From NCBI RefSeq assembly GCF_000471905.2, contig NW_006494943.1, positions 2,916,326-2,980,325 of the forward strand: a stretch of 64,000 nucleotides of DNA. The letters run 5' to 3'. Shown one piece after another: positions 34,855 through 47,300 of this stretch; the stretch's first letter is position 1, and every line of letters begins with the position of its first letter. The notes beneath the pieces are model-generated. The model was given only the letters and a program-made list of their open reading frames with translations. It did no database searches and had not been told where the DNA came from. Origin of the DNA: Amborella trichopoda. Its lineage: Eukaryota > Streptophyta > Magnoliopsida > Amborellales > Amborellaceae. The translations under genes were made by a program, and so were the position numbers.

Positions 34855-35103
34855 AACGTTCTCCAGATGTCTAGTAATAAGAACATTGAACAACCTTTTG
34901 CTTTGAAAGATATAAACCCCCCCATATCCGGTATTTGCCTTATAAACCAATCTTCATCAGCCTTCTCTCTCAACAAAATTCCTTCTCGTCAATCTCTCAC
35001 TAAGTCACCGTAAAGTTCTCTCTCTCTACTAATCTACTCACACCACCTTCTCTCTCTAAACATCATCTCCCTTCAAGGCAAGCAAGGCTCTGTGTCTTTG
35101 AAG

Positions 35104-35388
35104 ATGGGGGGAGTTCAGAAGTGGTTATTGTTGGGGCGTCTGAGGAGGGAAATCCAAACGATGAAGTTTTTGCTATCATTCAACATGAATAAATTGAGAG
35201 TTGTAGCACTTATAGTTTTGAGCAGGAAGCGTTTGAGCTTTTCAAGAACCAGCTAGGCTCATTAAGTGCACAAATGTGGAAGGGGATTGAGCCCAGGTAC
35301 CCCTGATATTGATAAGAGGGCAAAGGAATTCATAGCCAAATTTTACAGGAGAAAAAAGCATCATTCTTTCCTCCTCTTTGTGGAATAG
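35104..35388 (+). pseudogene. DUF761-like gene remnant, frameshifted
   Basis: The ATG at 35104 opens a 50-codon frame reading LRREIQTMKFLLSFNMNKLR and SRKRLSFSRTS. The pattern (basic helix, FNMN/LR, RKRLSF) is typical of plant DUF761 proteins. In another frame the same locus gives EAFELFKNQLGSLSAQMWKG, and from 35305 DIDKRAKEFIAKFYRRKKHH to a stop at 35386. That C-terminal block is the usual DUF761 ending. Two frame changes are needed to join the parts, so this is a pseudogene or needs an unseen splice. The function of the family is poorly known. Confidence 0.55.
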
Positions 35389-35638
35389 TTTTTGGGTGTT
35401 CTCTTTATCTCTTTATAACAGTCTTTGTTGGGGGTTTTGGGTACTGCCTTTGCAATGGTCTATGTGTAATGATTTTTTGGGTTATCATGGTCTGTATATA
35501 GTTCAAAAAATGGACTCATCCGAGGTACTCGGCCCTGGCTGAGGCGATCTACTCGGGTGAGTCAAAATAACTTACCCAAATCCAGCTCTCTTTTTCTTTA
35601 AATAAAATGAAGATAAAAACTAAGTTGTATATAGTAAA

Positions 35639-36147
35639 GGGAAAGCTTTCTATGTTCTCCCTACAACCTAGAAGTTCTCTCCTCCCCTACCATCCAGCCG
35701 TCCATTTTTTATCAAGAGAGTCACTCACCATTTGATTTTAGATCCGACATCTCAAAGTATTTTATTTTAGTTTTTTTAATATAAATTTTCTGAATATGAA
35801 ATTTGGTACATGCCATCTTTTCATTGCGGCGCACCTATAAAAAATATTAACAATAATTTTTTGATAAAAAATAATGATCAAAATACCCTTTGAATCTTTC
35901 AGGGGTATTTTGGTCATTTTATTTTATCAAAAATATTTTTTTATATTTGTTGTTAGTGCGAATTTAATAGAGGAATGGACGTCCAAAATTTGGTATCAAA
36001 ATAGTTTATAGAAAAAATTAAAAATAAAACAGTGTAGAGAAGTGACATTGTGATTGGGGCAATCTTAGCTCTTCATTAAAAAATGGAAGGTTGGATAAGG
36101 AGAGGATAGAACTTCTATGTTGTAGGGGGAACATAGAAAGCTTTCCC
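35639..36147. mobile_element. MITE family B, copy 1 (about 510 bp)
   Basis: Ends GGGAAAGCTTTCTATG and the inverted equivalent, with a longer match through CTAGAAGTTCTCTCCTCCCC. Internal shared phrases are CACTCACCATTTGATTTTAG and GGGGTATTTTGGTCATTTTA. Other copies are at 40509 and 50139. No ORF. Confidence 0.85.
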
Positions 36148-36279
36148 TACGGTAAAAGTACCACTTTTATTGTGAGGGTGCATATACACATGTTGGTTAT
36201 TGTTGGTTGTAGGATCCACTCTTGTGGGAGGCTAACTTTTTTTAAACTCCAAAAAGGAGGACTCTTTAAAGGGAAAAGT

Positions 36280-36661
36280 TTATATAAGGTTGCAACTTTA
36301 AAATGTAGACTTACGGATGCACTTCAAAAATATATTGGAAATGTTGTTTTAATGTTGAAAATGTCCTCTAATCAATCATCTCAACATCGAGATCCATGAA
36401 TATAAAAATAAATAAATAAATTTGAGTCTTGGAAATAGTGCATCTTGCAACACATTAGTTAGACCGTCAATTTTCAAGTTTTTCATATATTTATAGATCT
36501 GCTTGATTTTAACCATTTTTTAAATTTAAATTTTTTTAATTGGGTATTAAAATAGATTTTAAGATAATACTAATAATTTTTCACAAAAAATTATATTTTA
36601 TGATAAAATTTTAAGGTGCACCTTAATTGAATTGTGTAAGATTGCTACCTCATAGAAACTG
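36280..36661. mobile_element. MITE family A, copy 4 (reverse orientation)
   Basis: TATAAGGTTGCAACTTTAAA at the left, TTGCTACCTCATAGAAACT at the right and internal TCATCTCAACATCGAGATCC match copy 2 inverted. Confidence 0.7.
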
Positions 36662-36674
36662 CACCCCTCTTTAA

Positions 36675-37163
36675 AAGTACAATGTAAAAAAAGGACGGCT
36701 TGAACTTTACACAGCCCAAGAACATTTTTATATATCTAATTTAGGTTGGAGGTTTTAATATAATTAAACTAATTTAGGTTGGAGGCTTTAATATAATTAA
36801 ACTAAAAAAATTTAAACTCTAAAAAGGGTATTTTAAAAGTACAATATAAAAAATACGATAGGTTCGACTTTAGGTGTAACAACCAAAAAGATATTTTTAC
36901 ATACCTAATTTAGGTTGGAGGTTTTAATAGAATTAGACTTTTTAAAAGTACAATGTAAAAAAAGGATGGCTTCCACTTTACATAACCCAAAAAAAGCATT
37001 TTTACATATCAAATTTAGGTTGGAGGTTTTAATATAATTAAACTAAAAAAAATTTAAACTCTAAAAAAAGTATTTTAAAAGTACAATATAAAAAAAAGGA
37101 TGACTTTATGTGTAACAACCAAAAAGACATTTTTACATATCTAATTTAAGTTGGAGTTTTCAA
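36675..37163. repeat. Tandem array of 110-160-bp units
   Basis: AAAAGTACAATRTAAAAAA recurs at about 36675, 36834, 36943 and 37076, each time followed by CATTTTTACATATCTAATTT and AGGTTGGAGGTTTTAATAT. Unit length varies because of internal deletions and one 37-bp duplication near 36765. It lies between two inverted family A copies. Confidence 0.85.
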
Positions 37164-37617
37164 TATAAGGATGCAACCTTATAATGTAGAACTACACGTG
37201 CCCCAAAAAAATCCATCCGAAAAGGTGTTTTAATGTTGAAAAGCCCTTTGATTGATCATCTCGACATTGAGATGTATGACTATGAAAAATAAAACTATTT
37301 TAACTCTCAGAAATCGTACATTTTACAATATATTATCTACACCGTCCATTTTTAATATTTTCATATGTTTATAGATCTACTTGATTTTAGCCATTTACAA
37401 CATATTATCTACACCATCCATTTTTAAGATTTTCATATGTTAATAGATCTACTTGATTTTAACCATTTTTGAATTTTTAAATTTTATAATTAGATATAAA
37501 AATGGATTTTGAGATAATCCTAATAACATTTTACACAAAAATTATATACCAAGATAAAATTTGAAGGGCACCTTACCTCTACATCTTCAAAGGCGTCTTA
37601 ATGCCAACTGCACCCTT
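37164..37617. mobile_element. MITE family A, copy 5 (reverse, with 71-bp duplication)
   Basis: ATAAGGATGCAACCTTATAA at the left and the core ATCATCTCGACATTGAGATG match family A. An internal segment (TATTATCTACACC...GATCTACTTGATTTTA) is duplicated with a 71-bp period at about 37324-37465. Confidence 0.7.
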
Positions 37618-37629
37618 AATATAATTAAA

Positions 37630-37870
37630 CTAAAAAAAATGTAGAAATACCAACTCGGCCAAAACTCGCCTCGAGTCACCTTGGCCGAGTTTCAAAACAC
37701 TGGTCTATGTGGCTTTTTCTCTCTCCTCCTTTTGGGTTCTCGGCCGATACTAGCTGGCCCATTCAAAGCCCGGCCCAGAAAATGGATTGCCTTGTCCAGG
37801 CCCGAACCGAAGCCGTAAAATGAAGCCCGGGAATGGCCCGAACCATTGGCAGCCCTATTTGTTGGTGATT
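37630..37870. repeat. GC-rich dispersed repeat, inverted relative to 26.6 kb
   Basis: Contains CTCGGCCAAAACTCG, GGCCGAGTTTC and, further on, GGCCCGAACCATTGGCAGCCC. It resembles the GC-rich block at 26521-26775. No coding motif. Confidence 0.4.
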
Positions 37871-38279
37871 GCAAACCCCATGGAGTTCATGATTTCACCA
37901 GCCAGCAACTACAATTGCTCATGTCATTCGCTCTCTCCTCGTCTAGTCTATTCGGCCTATGCAATAACAGTAGATAAAAGGAGCAAATAGTTATCCTTCC
38001 CATGCTTTCTCTCTTTAAAACCACCACCTAACCACTTTATAATACGTCTTTCCTCTCTGTATATCTGATTGTTTCGTCCAGTCCACTGCATGTTTGGATG
38101 AAAGGGGTAAATAATTCATTATAATTTCTCCTTTTGCTTTCTCTCTCCATGTGCATGTGGGAATTCATCCATGAAATGAATGAGCAACAAAGGAGAGCTG
38201 TACGGGTACCATAATAACAGTAGCAGGGTATTAATGAAAGTAGGCATCCTTCTCTTGAGAGAGAAAATATAGAGAACTT

Positions 38280-38397
38280 TGAAACAGGGAGAGAGAGAGG
38301 TTTGAGAGTCATGAAGCTGGAGTGAGAGAAAGTGAGAAGGGGGAAGAGTGATATATAGGTAGAGAGAGAGAGAGAGAGTTGGTGGACAGGGTATAAA
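38280..38397 (+). promoter_or_regulatory. KNOX gene core promoter / 5' leader
   Basis: A TATATA element lies at about 38351-38356, followed by a GA repeat (about 38361-38378) just before the ATG. A second TATAAAA touches the start codon (38392-38398); if it were used, transcription would start inside the ORF, so the upstream one is the better candidate. GA-repeat binding by BPC proteins is known for other KNOX genes; its use here is inference. Confidence 0.45.
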
Positions 38398-41300
38398 ATG
38401 GGTGGTGGTGGTTGTTTAGAGGAGGATGAGGAGGAGGAGGAGGAGGAGGAGAAGAGAAAGGGTGAAATCTCAGCGCACCCACTCTTTGACGCTTTGGTTG
38501 CTGCCCACACTGCCTGTTTGCGCGTCGCCGCTCCCCTCCATCTCCGACCTCTACTGCGATGCAACTCGACAACTCTCAGAAGCCATCACCCTCACTCTCA
38601 ACCCCCCAACTATGAGCTCGATCAGTTCTTGGTAACACTGTACCATCTCCCTCTCTCTCTAGACACGCACATCATTTCTCTCTCTCTCTCTAAACACAGT
38701 TCCATTTCTCTCCCTCTCAACCAGAAACACACAATATCTCTCTCTCTCTCTCTCTCTCTTAAGGTGGGTGTTAGTTTTGCAGGTTGAGTACGTATGTTTA
38801 CTTGGGCGTTTGAAGGAAGAGTTGGAAGAACATGTCCGCCTCCACGCTCTCCAGGCACTCATGGATTGCTGGGAAATTGAACGCTCCTTCCAAGCTCTCA
38901 CAGGTCTTTCTCTAGAATTCCATCATATTAATATTAAAAATTTAATATTGCAGAAAGGACAAGGTTTCTACAGGTGCTAGGACTCGTATGTAGAAATGAG
39001 TCCTCTCTTAAAAATTCAATTTTGACATGGATTTTGGACCTAATTTTTAGGTAATGCATAATTTTGAGGGTGTGGATTGTATAGAGCCTAGGCTCTAAAC
39101 AATCAAATTAGATCCTACCTTCAAATAGTGTCCAGAAATGTGGTTTCAAATCTTGTGATAGCCTTAAAATATATTTCTATCTTTATTTATAAAGCTTAAA
39201 TCTTAAAAAATAGTATAGATCGATAGATCTATGAAATCTTGAAAATTGATGGTCTAAAAATGTGTTACAATATACACTATTTTTAAAACTTGAAATTCAT
39301 TTTTTTTCTGATGTCTATCCATCTTGATATCGAGATGATCAATTTGAGGATATTTAGCCATCAAAGCAACCTCTTCTAGTGAAATGCTTTATATAAGGTC
39401 TAATTTTATTGTTTAGAGCTTGGGCTCTATATAAATTTTTTCCAATAGAAAGGGTACGGTTTGTATAGAGCCTAGGATCTAAATTAGAGCATACCTTCCA
39501 ATAGTATCGAGAAATGTGGTTTCAATACCGAAAATCTTTGTGATAGCTTTAAAATATATTTTTATTTTTATTTATAAAGTTTAAATATTAAAAAGTAGTG
39601 TAGATCGATAGATAAATCTATGAAAACTTAAAAATTTTGAAAATTGATGGTTCAAAAATGTGATACGAAATATACTATTTTCAACTTGAAAGTTTTTTTT
39701 TTTTTCTTCTGATGTACATGTATCTTGATATCGAAGTCCTTCCTTTATTTTGTAAAGATACTCACGAAGTCATTCCTTTATTTTGTCATTTTAAATTTCA
39801 GAAACAAAAATTTATCTGAGAAAAAGTTTTTGGCGAATCTATTGACTCCTGTGTCTGCCCTGGGTCTCAATTATTTTAAAACCTAAATTCATGTTACATC
39901 AATGGGAATCTGTTTCCGCCTCAGATCTATGGATTTGGGCTCTAAAACAATGCATATCTTATAGTATTTTGAAAACCTAGAATCATCCCCGTAGTGAAGG
40001 TGATATATGTGTTGTTAGATTCGCTTTGGAACCTTGTTGTTAGATTCGCTTTGGAACCTTCTTAAGTTAGGTTAGAAAAATGAAGCAATTTAGTGTTTTG
40101 GCTGAATTGGGTAAAGTTTCGATTTTTCTAAATTTAATAAAAATAAATTATATATATTTGTATAAAGATATCTTATAATAATGAAAAAACTAATAATAAA
40201 AAAATTTCAAACAATTAAAAGAAAAAAGAAAAAAATAAAAAAATTTCGTTGCTTTAGCTGAAGATGTGCCCAAAACAGGACTAGGCTTCGCTTTGCTACA
40301 ATCTAAGCCGAAAATATGAAGAAAATCAGGCTTCACTTTGCTTATGTCTAAGCCGAAGATTCGAAGGCTTCAGCCTCTTCCGTCAAAACATTTTGAAGCC
40401 AGATTGATAAAAACCAGGTTTGACTAAAATAAAAAGGTAAAAAGTGAGGCATCAAACTGCAAAGAGCCAGATTTTATGTAGATTATGGATTAACGTGGTT
40501 TTCACAATGGGAAAGATTTCTATATTTTCCTACAATAGAGAAAATATATTCTTTCCCTCCCATCGAGCCGTCCAAATTTGATCAAATGAGTCACTCATCG
40601 TTTGATCTTAGATCCGACACCTCAGAGTATTTTATTTTTAGTTTTTTTCTACAAATTGTATGGACATTAAATTTGATAAGTGCCATCTTTTCATTGGGGC
40701 ACACCTAAAACAAATATTAATTTTTTTTGATAAAATGTAATAATCAAAATACCTCTTGAACTTTTAGGGGTATTATGGTCATTTTTTTTTGTTGAAAATA
40801 GTTTTTTATATTTTTTTACAAGTGCCCATTTTAGAGAGAACCGGATGCCTAAATTTTGGTGTGAAAATGTTTTGTAAAAAAAAAATTAAAAATAAAATAA
40901 TGTAGAGGTATGACATTGTAATTCGAGCCATCTTAACCATTCATTCAAAATGGACGGTTGGATAAGGGGAAGTGTATAAGTTTTATACGGTAGGGGAAAC
41001 ATAAAAAGCTTGCCCTTTGACAATTAGCTACTTCTAAAGCACAAGAACTCTCTGTTTCATGAAAATATAATTCAAGCATGAAAAATAAAGGTCAAATATG
41101 AATTCTAAGCTATTAAGAAGTGCTCAAATGAGCTAAAAATTGTCACCCTTTTCTCCTCAAAAGTTGAGAAGTTTTAGTATGATTTCCTCGTTACGCGCCA
41201 CAGACAATCTATGTGAGGCCCTCTCAATGCCTGCCTCTCTCTCTCTCTCTCTCTCTCTCCACTCACACTACCCTCCCCGTATTCGGTCCCCATCCTCCTC

Positions 41301-44300
41301 CTACCTACAAAGACTACCCAACCCCTAAGTTTGGAAGAACATACAACTAAAGAGCAACTAATTAGTAGAAGAAAATTAANNNNNNNNNNNNNNNNNNNNG
41401 GAAGGTAGTTAGTTTCGTTGTAGTAGGTACGTGCGGCCGGTAGTTAGTTTTACGTACGAAGCGAGGTGAGTGGGTAGTGTAGTTCGTCGACGAGTAGGTG
41501 GAGGGGAGGAGAGAGAGAGAGAGAGGGGTTTGAGAGGTTGATCGGGGGAGAGAGAAAGGAAAGCATGTCAAGAGAGAGAAGGGTTTGGGAGGTTGATCAG
41601 TTGAGAGACAAAGGGAATCATATCACGACAGAGAGGTCTTCAGAAACAATGTTCTTTTTTAAAATTTGTTTGGGTCAAAAAATTAGTAAAAAACGAATAA
41701 AATATGTTTAGGGAGTTAGAAAATATAATAGAGTGAATCTCTATGTAGTAAGATAGATTTTTGCAACCTTAGGTCAATGGAGAAATGAAAGTTGAAAATG
41801 AGGTTTATAGAGATATTTTCTCTATTATTTATAGCCATGCACCCCGGCCGATGACGTTGAAATTTTAGATGGGGGACTAAAACGTCCTATTTGAGGCAAA
41901 TGACGAAATAAATGATCATATGTTTTTGCATTATTTCTCAAAAGAAAAAGTTTTTGTATTCTTTTTTTACTATTGCAATATGCAGCTGAGCATGTTTGGT
42001 TTGATTGACAGTAGTAATTTGGTAATTCGGCGGTCTTTTGGAACAATCTTATCCAATGGGCTTTTGAGAGACGCCTTACTTCAATAGCATAAAATTCGTA
42101 CCATATGAAAGCATTTTCCTTCAAGTATTTCTATGGCAAATTTCCCAGGAGAGGAATAGTTGGGTTCAGGACTCCAATAATGTAAAGTTTAAATTTGGGA
42201 TAGCAATTAGTGTGTTGCCGATGGCCACAAAAGAGTGTCTCATGAAGGCATCCTTTGCAAATTTGAAACCGGTGGCTCATTGTGATAAAAAACATTCATA
42301 ACTCAATAGTGTAAAATGTAAAATTTAGGTAACCATTGCCATGTGGCTTATTGGAAGTTAAATTTGTGGGAAAAGGATATTGACAGTTTCAGTGCCTTGT
42401 CATCCATGTTCTGCTAATGAGACCGTGTTGAGTGAAAAGAAACAATGAATGCAATACCTTCATTATTTCCATGACAGTCTCTTCTTTTTTTTTTTGACCA
42501 GGTCACATACAAATGATTTTGAAATGTAGCGATATGAAAACCCAGCTGCTACTGTTTTAACCCAAGCCCGCTTACTATTTCCATTACAGTCATTATAGTG
42601 GGCAAAATTTGCAAGGTGCATTCGTAATCATAAGATCCTTTGCTCGTTGAGGTTCATAAACTTAAAAAAGTGGGTCCTAAAGCAGTGTAGGATAAATAAT
42701 TGAATTTGTTGATATGGGTATTCAAAAAAATGGGTATCTATTAAAACCTTCCAAGACATGTAATGGATATTATAGACCACCTTAATGTTGAATGAAGTGT
42801 TTTTAGGTGTAGAAGGGGTGAAACAAAATTTTTTAGAAAAGGTACTTGACTGGGGACTGTCAAGAGGGAGTGGCATGAAATCCTAAGAGCAGATTTAATA
42901 CGGAATCGTGATTATTAAGATGGGGTTTCTCAAGGAGGATCTATGGAGTTTAGAGACCTTCCCATAAAGCTCTATCAAACATAATTTTGATGGGAGCTCT
43001 GATGCCAATCTGGGTAATGTTAGAATCAGTGACATATTAAAGGATTTTTTTGGGGAGTATATTGGCTACCGACTCGAGACTTTGTGGTCTTTCTACCACT
43101 ATTGAGGCCCCTTGCCAAACCACAGGAATTTGCTCATGAGCTTTTCCGGTCTTACCATGACAATGTTGGCATAAAGAATAGAGACATGAAGAAAAGAGGG
43201 ATGCTAGAGAGTGTAGCCTTGATAAGTGTAACTCTTCCAGCAGGGGACAGGAACCTCCCTTCCACGAAGCCAGCCTTCTCTCGACTTTGTCTATGACAGG
43301 ACTCCAGAGTTGGAAGTGAGGAAGGCCAATACAAAATGGGAGGTCGAGGTAGGAGGAGGGCATGAGCTCGACAAAACACCCCCAGATGACAGCAAAACTT
43401 TGAACTGAAGCATGGTCAAGGCACATGCTGCACATCTTAGTTTTCTCTAGGTCCAACCTAAAGCTTGTGGCCATCTGGAAGCATTGGAGGAAGAGCAGTA
43501 AGCCTTGGAAGTGTTGCAAGAGGATGGTATCATCGGCTTATTGGAGGTGAGAGATTGAGGGGCCAGACCTCCCTACATGGAAGCCCGAAAGAAGACCTGC
43601 TTGATACATCCGAATAATGGAGGCATTGAAGAACTCAAAGGCATTGAAGACCTCAACCATGATTGCAAAGAGAAACGGAGAAAGAGGGTCCACTTGGCAG
43701 AGCCCTCGAGAAGCTTGGAAGTAGCCATGAGGGGTGCCATTTATGAGAATAGAGAACTGGTGTTTAGAAATACAACCACATATCCATTTCCGCTAAAGAG
43801 GCCCATCACATAGATAGCAATTAAAAAATTTTCAAGTGCATAGAGAGTCTAATTCAACAATTTTCTTTTTTTGAGGTTAGTCTAGGTTGAAGAGGCCAAA
43901 TCTCTAAAATTTAGAATCCTTAAATTACTTCTAAATTGGGATTTAGCTGACGGAGTAAGTATGTTCTTGCAGGAGCATGAAATCTTTTGGTAAATTATAT
44001 AGATGGAGTGGACAAGTGCTATTCATAATTACATTTATTTGCTATCCATCTCTACTAGAGTTTTAGCTATTCATGCTTCCAGGGTCGTGTAGAAGTTTGT
44101 TTTTAATATACTTCTCTATTTCAACTCGTACAAATCAAACGCATGCCAGTTTAAATATTTCAGATCCAAAGTTCAGTGAACAATCCAAATTTTTAGATTT
44201 TTTGAATTACAAATAATTTACAAAACTCCAAATTCCACTTGGATTATTATCCCAGTTCCATATTTTAGAATACACACAAGTATATTAAAGTGTGGCAAAG

Positions 44301-47300
44301 CATTTTTGACCTCTCCACACTACAACAATCCAGAATTCTCTTTGCTTGGTTAATGCAACACAAGGATTCCCAAGAGGCCACCAAACTATGTGCTACTCTT
44401 GCAAAGAACCCATGATCTCAATGTTTTGGTAGAATCCAGTCCATAATGCCTATATAAAGCAAATGAAAAATTTAGTTTTTTTTTCATACAATTAGGTGGT
44501 TGAGCTGCCTGCATGCTTATGGTAAATTGAATGTTACACCATATTTATTAAAAGATTTCAGTGTCCTATGGCACCATTATGTACAGGTGTTACAGAGACC
44601 ATGTTAAAGGGATTTGTTTGACCCCAAAACACTCAAATTGTTTATTTCATATGTAGGTATCACTTAAAAATAGAAAATGGCTTGAAACTAAAAAACATAA
44701 AAATATAATAATGATCCAAATCAATCCCCCTCCTAGTTTGACTTTGTACCGTCCATTTGATGGATGGTCAGATCTAGGGTTTTAAGAATTCAAAATTGTC
44801 ATTGTTTTTTTCCCCTTCTATGAGAATGTCCACAAGATGAACAAAAAATTAATTTAAAAAAATTCAAATCAAAAGAGTCCTTCAAGCATGCTCTTTTTTC
44901 TATTGTCATAAGAATGACCAAATTCTGTCAACAAGTTAACATAATAGGGAAATGGTTATCTAATGATAAGTAGTATCACATAAAAGGAACAAGTACCCTC
45001 CATGTCTTGCTGGTGCACTTTCAGCTACATAAAATAGCTTTTCCTTTTGTTATCAAAAAAAGAAAAAAAAAAGAAAAGAAGAGAAGATAGTGGCCTGGAA
45101 ACTTTGTTAATGGGTGATTAAGTCAGAGAAATGCTTTCAATCTAGGGATCGTGATTGCCTATATGGAGACTTGTAACTGCAGACTTAAAGAGGATCATGT
45201 ATCCCATGATGAGATCATGATCCTAGTAGAACGGAGGAATACGTTGTCATATATAAAATTCAAACCTTAGAAGTCTTACTTTTGAAATAGATTGACTTCT
45301 TAAAAGAAGTCCTGTATTTGAAATAGATTTGACTTCTTAAACAGGAACCCCACACTGATTGTGATATTTTGGAAACCATCAAACGAAATTCATGCATCTC
45401 ATTCATCAAATGTCAAAGAAATGTACCTTGATTTCAAGAGCAGTAGTGACCAAACTTCCATTGTCCTTGTCGCAATTTGTACCTAAGGGTTTGGTCCATT
45501 TAAAATTTGAAGTTCAGGAGTTTGATTTGGGGAATAAACAACTACATTTCACAAGTGTTCATTGGCTTCTACAGAATCCAATGATCTCAGTCCCTCTATT
45601 TCCAATGGCAACCTATATTAATATTTCATTGGAGATGCTCTTCAACAAAAGCAAAACACGATACTAAGCATGAAGATTGTACTGAATCCTATTTCTTTTA
45701 AATAAATTCAAAGGCGTAATGACATAGCCACATATACTTCAAGCATAGTCAACATATCTGTTGGTGACCCTAAGCTTCAAGGCCCTATAACATGAATGTG
45801 GAAGAATATATTTTTAGCTACAATAGCCACCATGTCAAAGTGTGGTTCATGCTTCATATTCTAAAATTCATGAATCTCTCATCCAGGGAGGGTCTTGACA
45901 AAATGATTTCATTAGGCTTGATACTTTTGAACTGATGGGTTGCAGGAATAAAAATAAGGGAAGGGACAGGTGCAACAATGTCAGATGAGGAAGATGAGTT
46001 TGAAACCGAAAGCAATCAAGGTACGTCAGAAAGCAGTGCAGGCGGCCAAGATACATTTGGTTTTGGTCCTCTCCTTCCAACAGAATCTGAGAGAACTTTG
46101 ATGGAGAGGGTAAGGCAAGAACTCAAGATCGAACTGAAACAGGTAAAACCGTAGGAATCACCTTTTCCCTATGTTTTATGTGAAACCGTGTGCGACATGG
46201 TAACTTAAACAAAAGTAACACCACTGCAGGGATACAAATTGAAACTTGAAAAAGTGAGAGACGAGATTCTGAGGAAGCGTAAGGCGGGAAAATTACCAAA
46301 TGATATGACATCCGTTCTGAAAAACTGGTGGCAGCAACACTCAAGATGGCCCTATCCAACAGTATGTGGTTCTATCATCATTCACAAGCTCTATTATGGT
46401 AACCTACTAAAGGAATAAGATAAACTAAACTAATATAAATGTGACATGTTAACACTGAAGATAGATAGATAAATTCTTATTCTCAAAAAAATTATTATTT
46501 GCATCTAGCTTACATTTGGAGATGCTAACCACTTGCTTTAAGATAGTTCTAAATCAGAGGCATTATGAATTGCACTATCTCTAGCTCCAAGTTGCTGAAA
46601 TATATAAGTTCAATCATTTCATTTTATTCTGAATCCTCTGATAAAACAATCCTCAAGTCAAGACATGGCCTCCCATGCACAGATCTTCATATCTAGATAC
46701 AAGCTCAAGGAAAAACCAAGCTACTGGGGAAACAAACTTGACATAGACCTTGTCCATGAAAATTTGTACATTAGATGTATGGAACTCTAGGAGTCATCAT
46801 CATAACCTTTCTAATTTTAGAGTTAGTGTCACATGTTTGTTAAGAATACATTTTTCTTTTGATTGCACAACTCATGACTATAATATTCCATCTATTGTAA
46901 TAAATGAGCATATCCTACAAAATTTGAAATAAGCATGGGTATAACCAGCTACTAAACAAGCCATGTACACTGCAACAGAAATAGAGGACATGCGATGGAG
47001 CTTCATAAACTGCTGCTGGAGTCTCTAACTTGATAGTCAGCTTCCAAGTTGGCCTACTTTGGCAACATATGATGAACGGGGCCATGCAAATCAGTACTTC
47101 TTTCAAGATCCTCCTGCAAGTTCACAACGATCCTAGGCATTGTTGCACATATAAGGATATCAGTGTCAGTGTTAGACACAATTATAGGGTTCATAATCTT
47201 AGGCTATAAAAAAAAAGGATAAAATAGGGTCCAACGACATGGCTATATATATGTGTTTGTATTATAGTTGTTGGAAATGCCTGTGATTTGAAATCATTTA

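Larger units (their letters stand above)
38904..45945 (+). other. KNOX intron 2, 7.0 kb, transposon-laden
   Basis: Phase-1 intron, donor GTCTTT, acceptor GGTTGCAG. It contains two family A MITEs (39076-39735), a family B MITE (40509-41015), a 20-N gap (41380-41399) and an antisense L1 fragment (43030-43820). The remainder is AT-rich without recognisable genes, including a 25-bp duplication at about 40012-40061 and a 56-bp duplication at about 41525-41636. Confidence 0.85.

Noticed and set aside
38037..38572. Minus-strand frames of 175 and 87 aa over the KNOX promoter and exon 1
   Set aside because: Ser/Pro/Leu-rich translation of GA and GAG repeats; the plus strand carries the recognisable KNOX codons.
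38426..38635. Alternative frame in KNOX exon 1 ([17 protein letters not shown]) suggesting compensating frameshifts
   Set aside because: The frame from 38398 runs unbroken to the exon 1 donor and joins exon 2 in phase 0. It also keeps the P...P spacing of KNOX1. No frameshift is needed.
43577..43813. Plus-strand 78-aa frame in KNOX intron 2
   Set aside because: Complement of the antisense L1 reverse transcriptase fragment.
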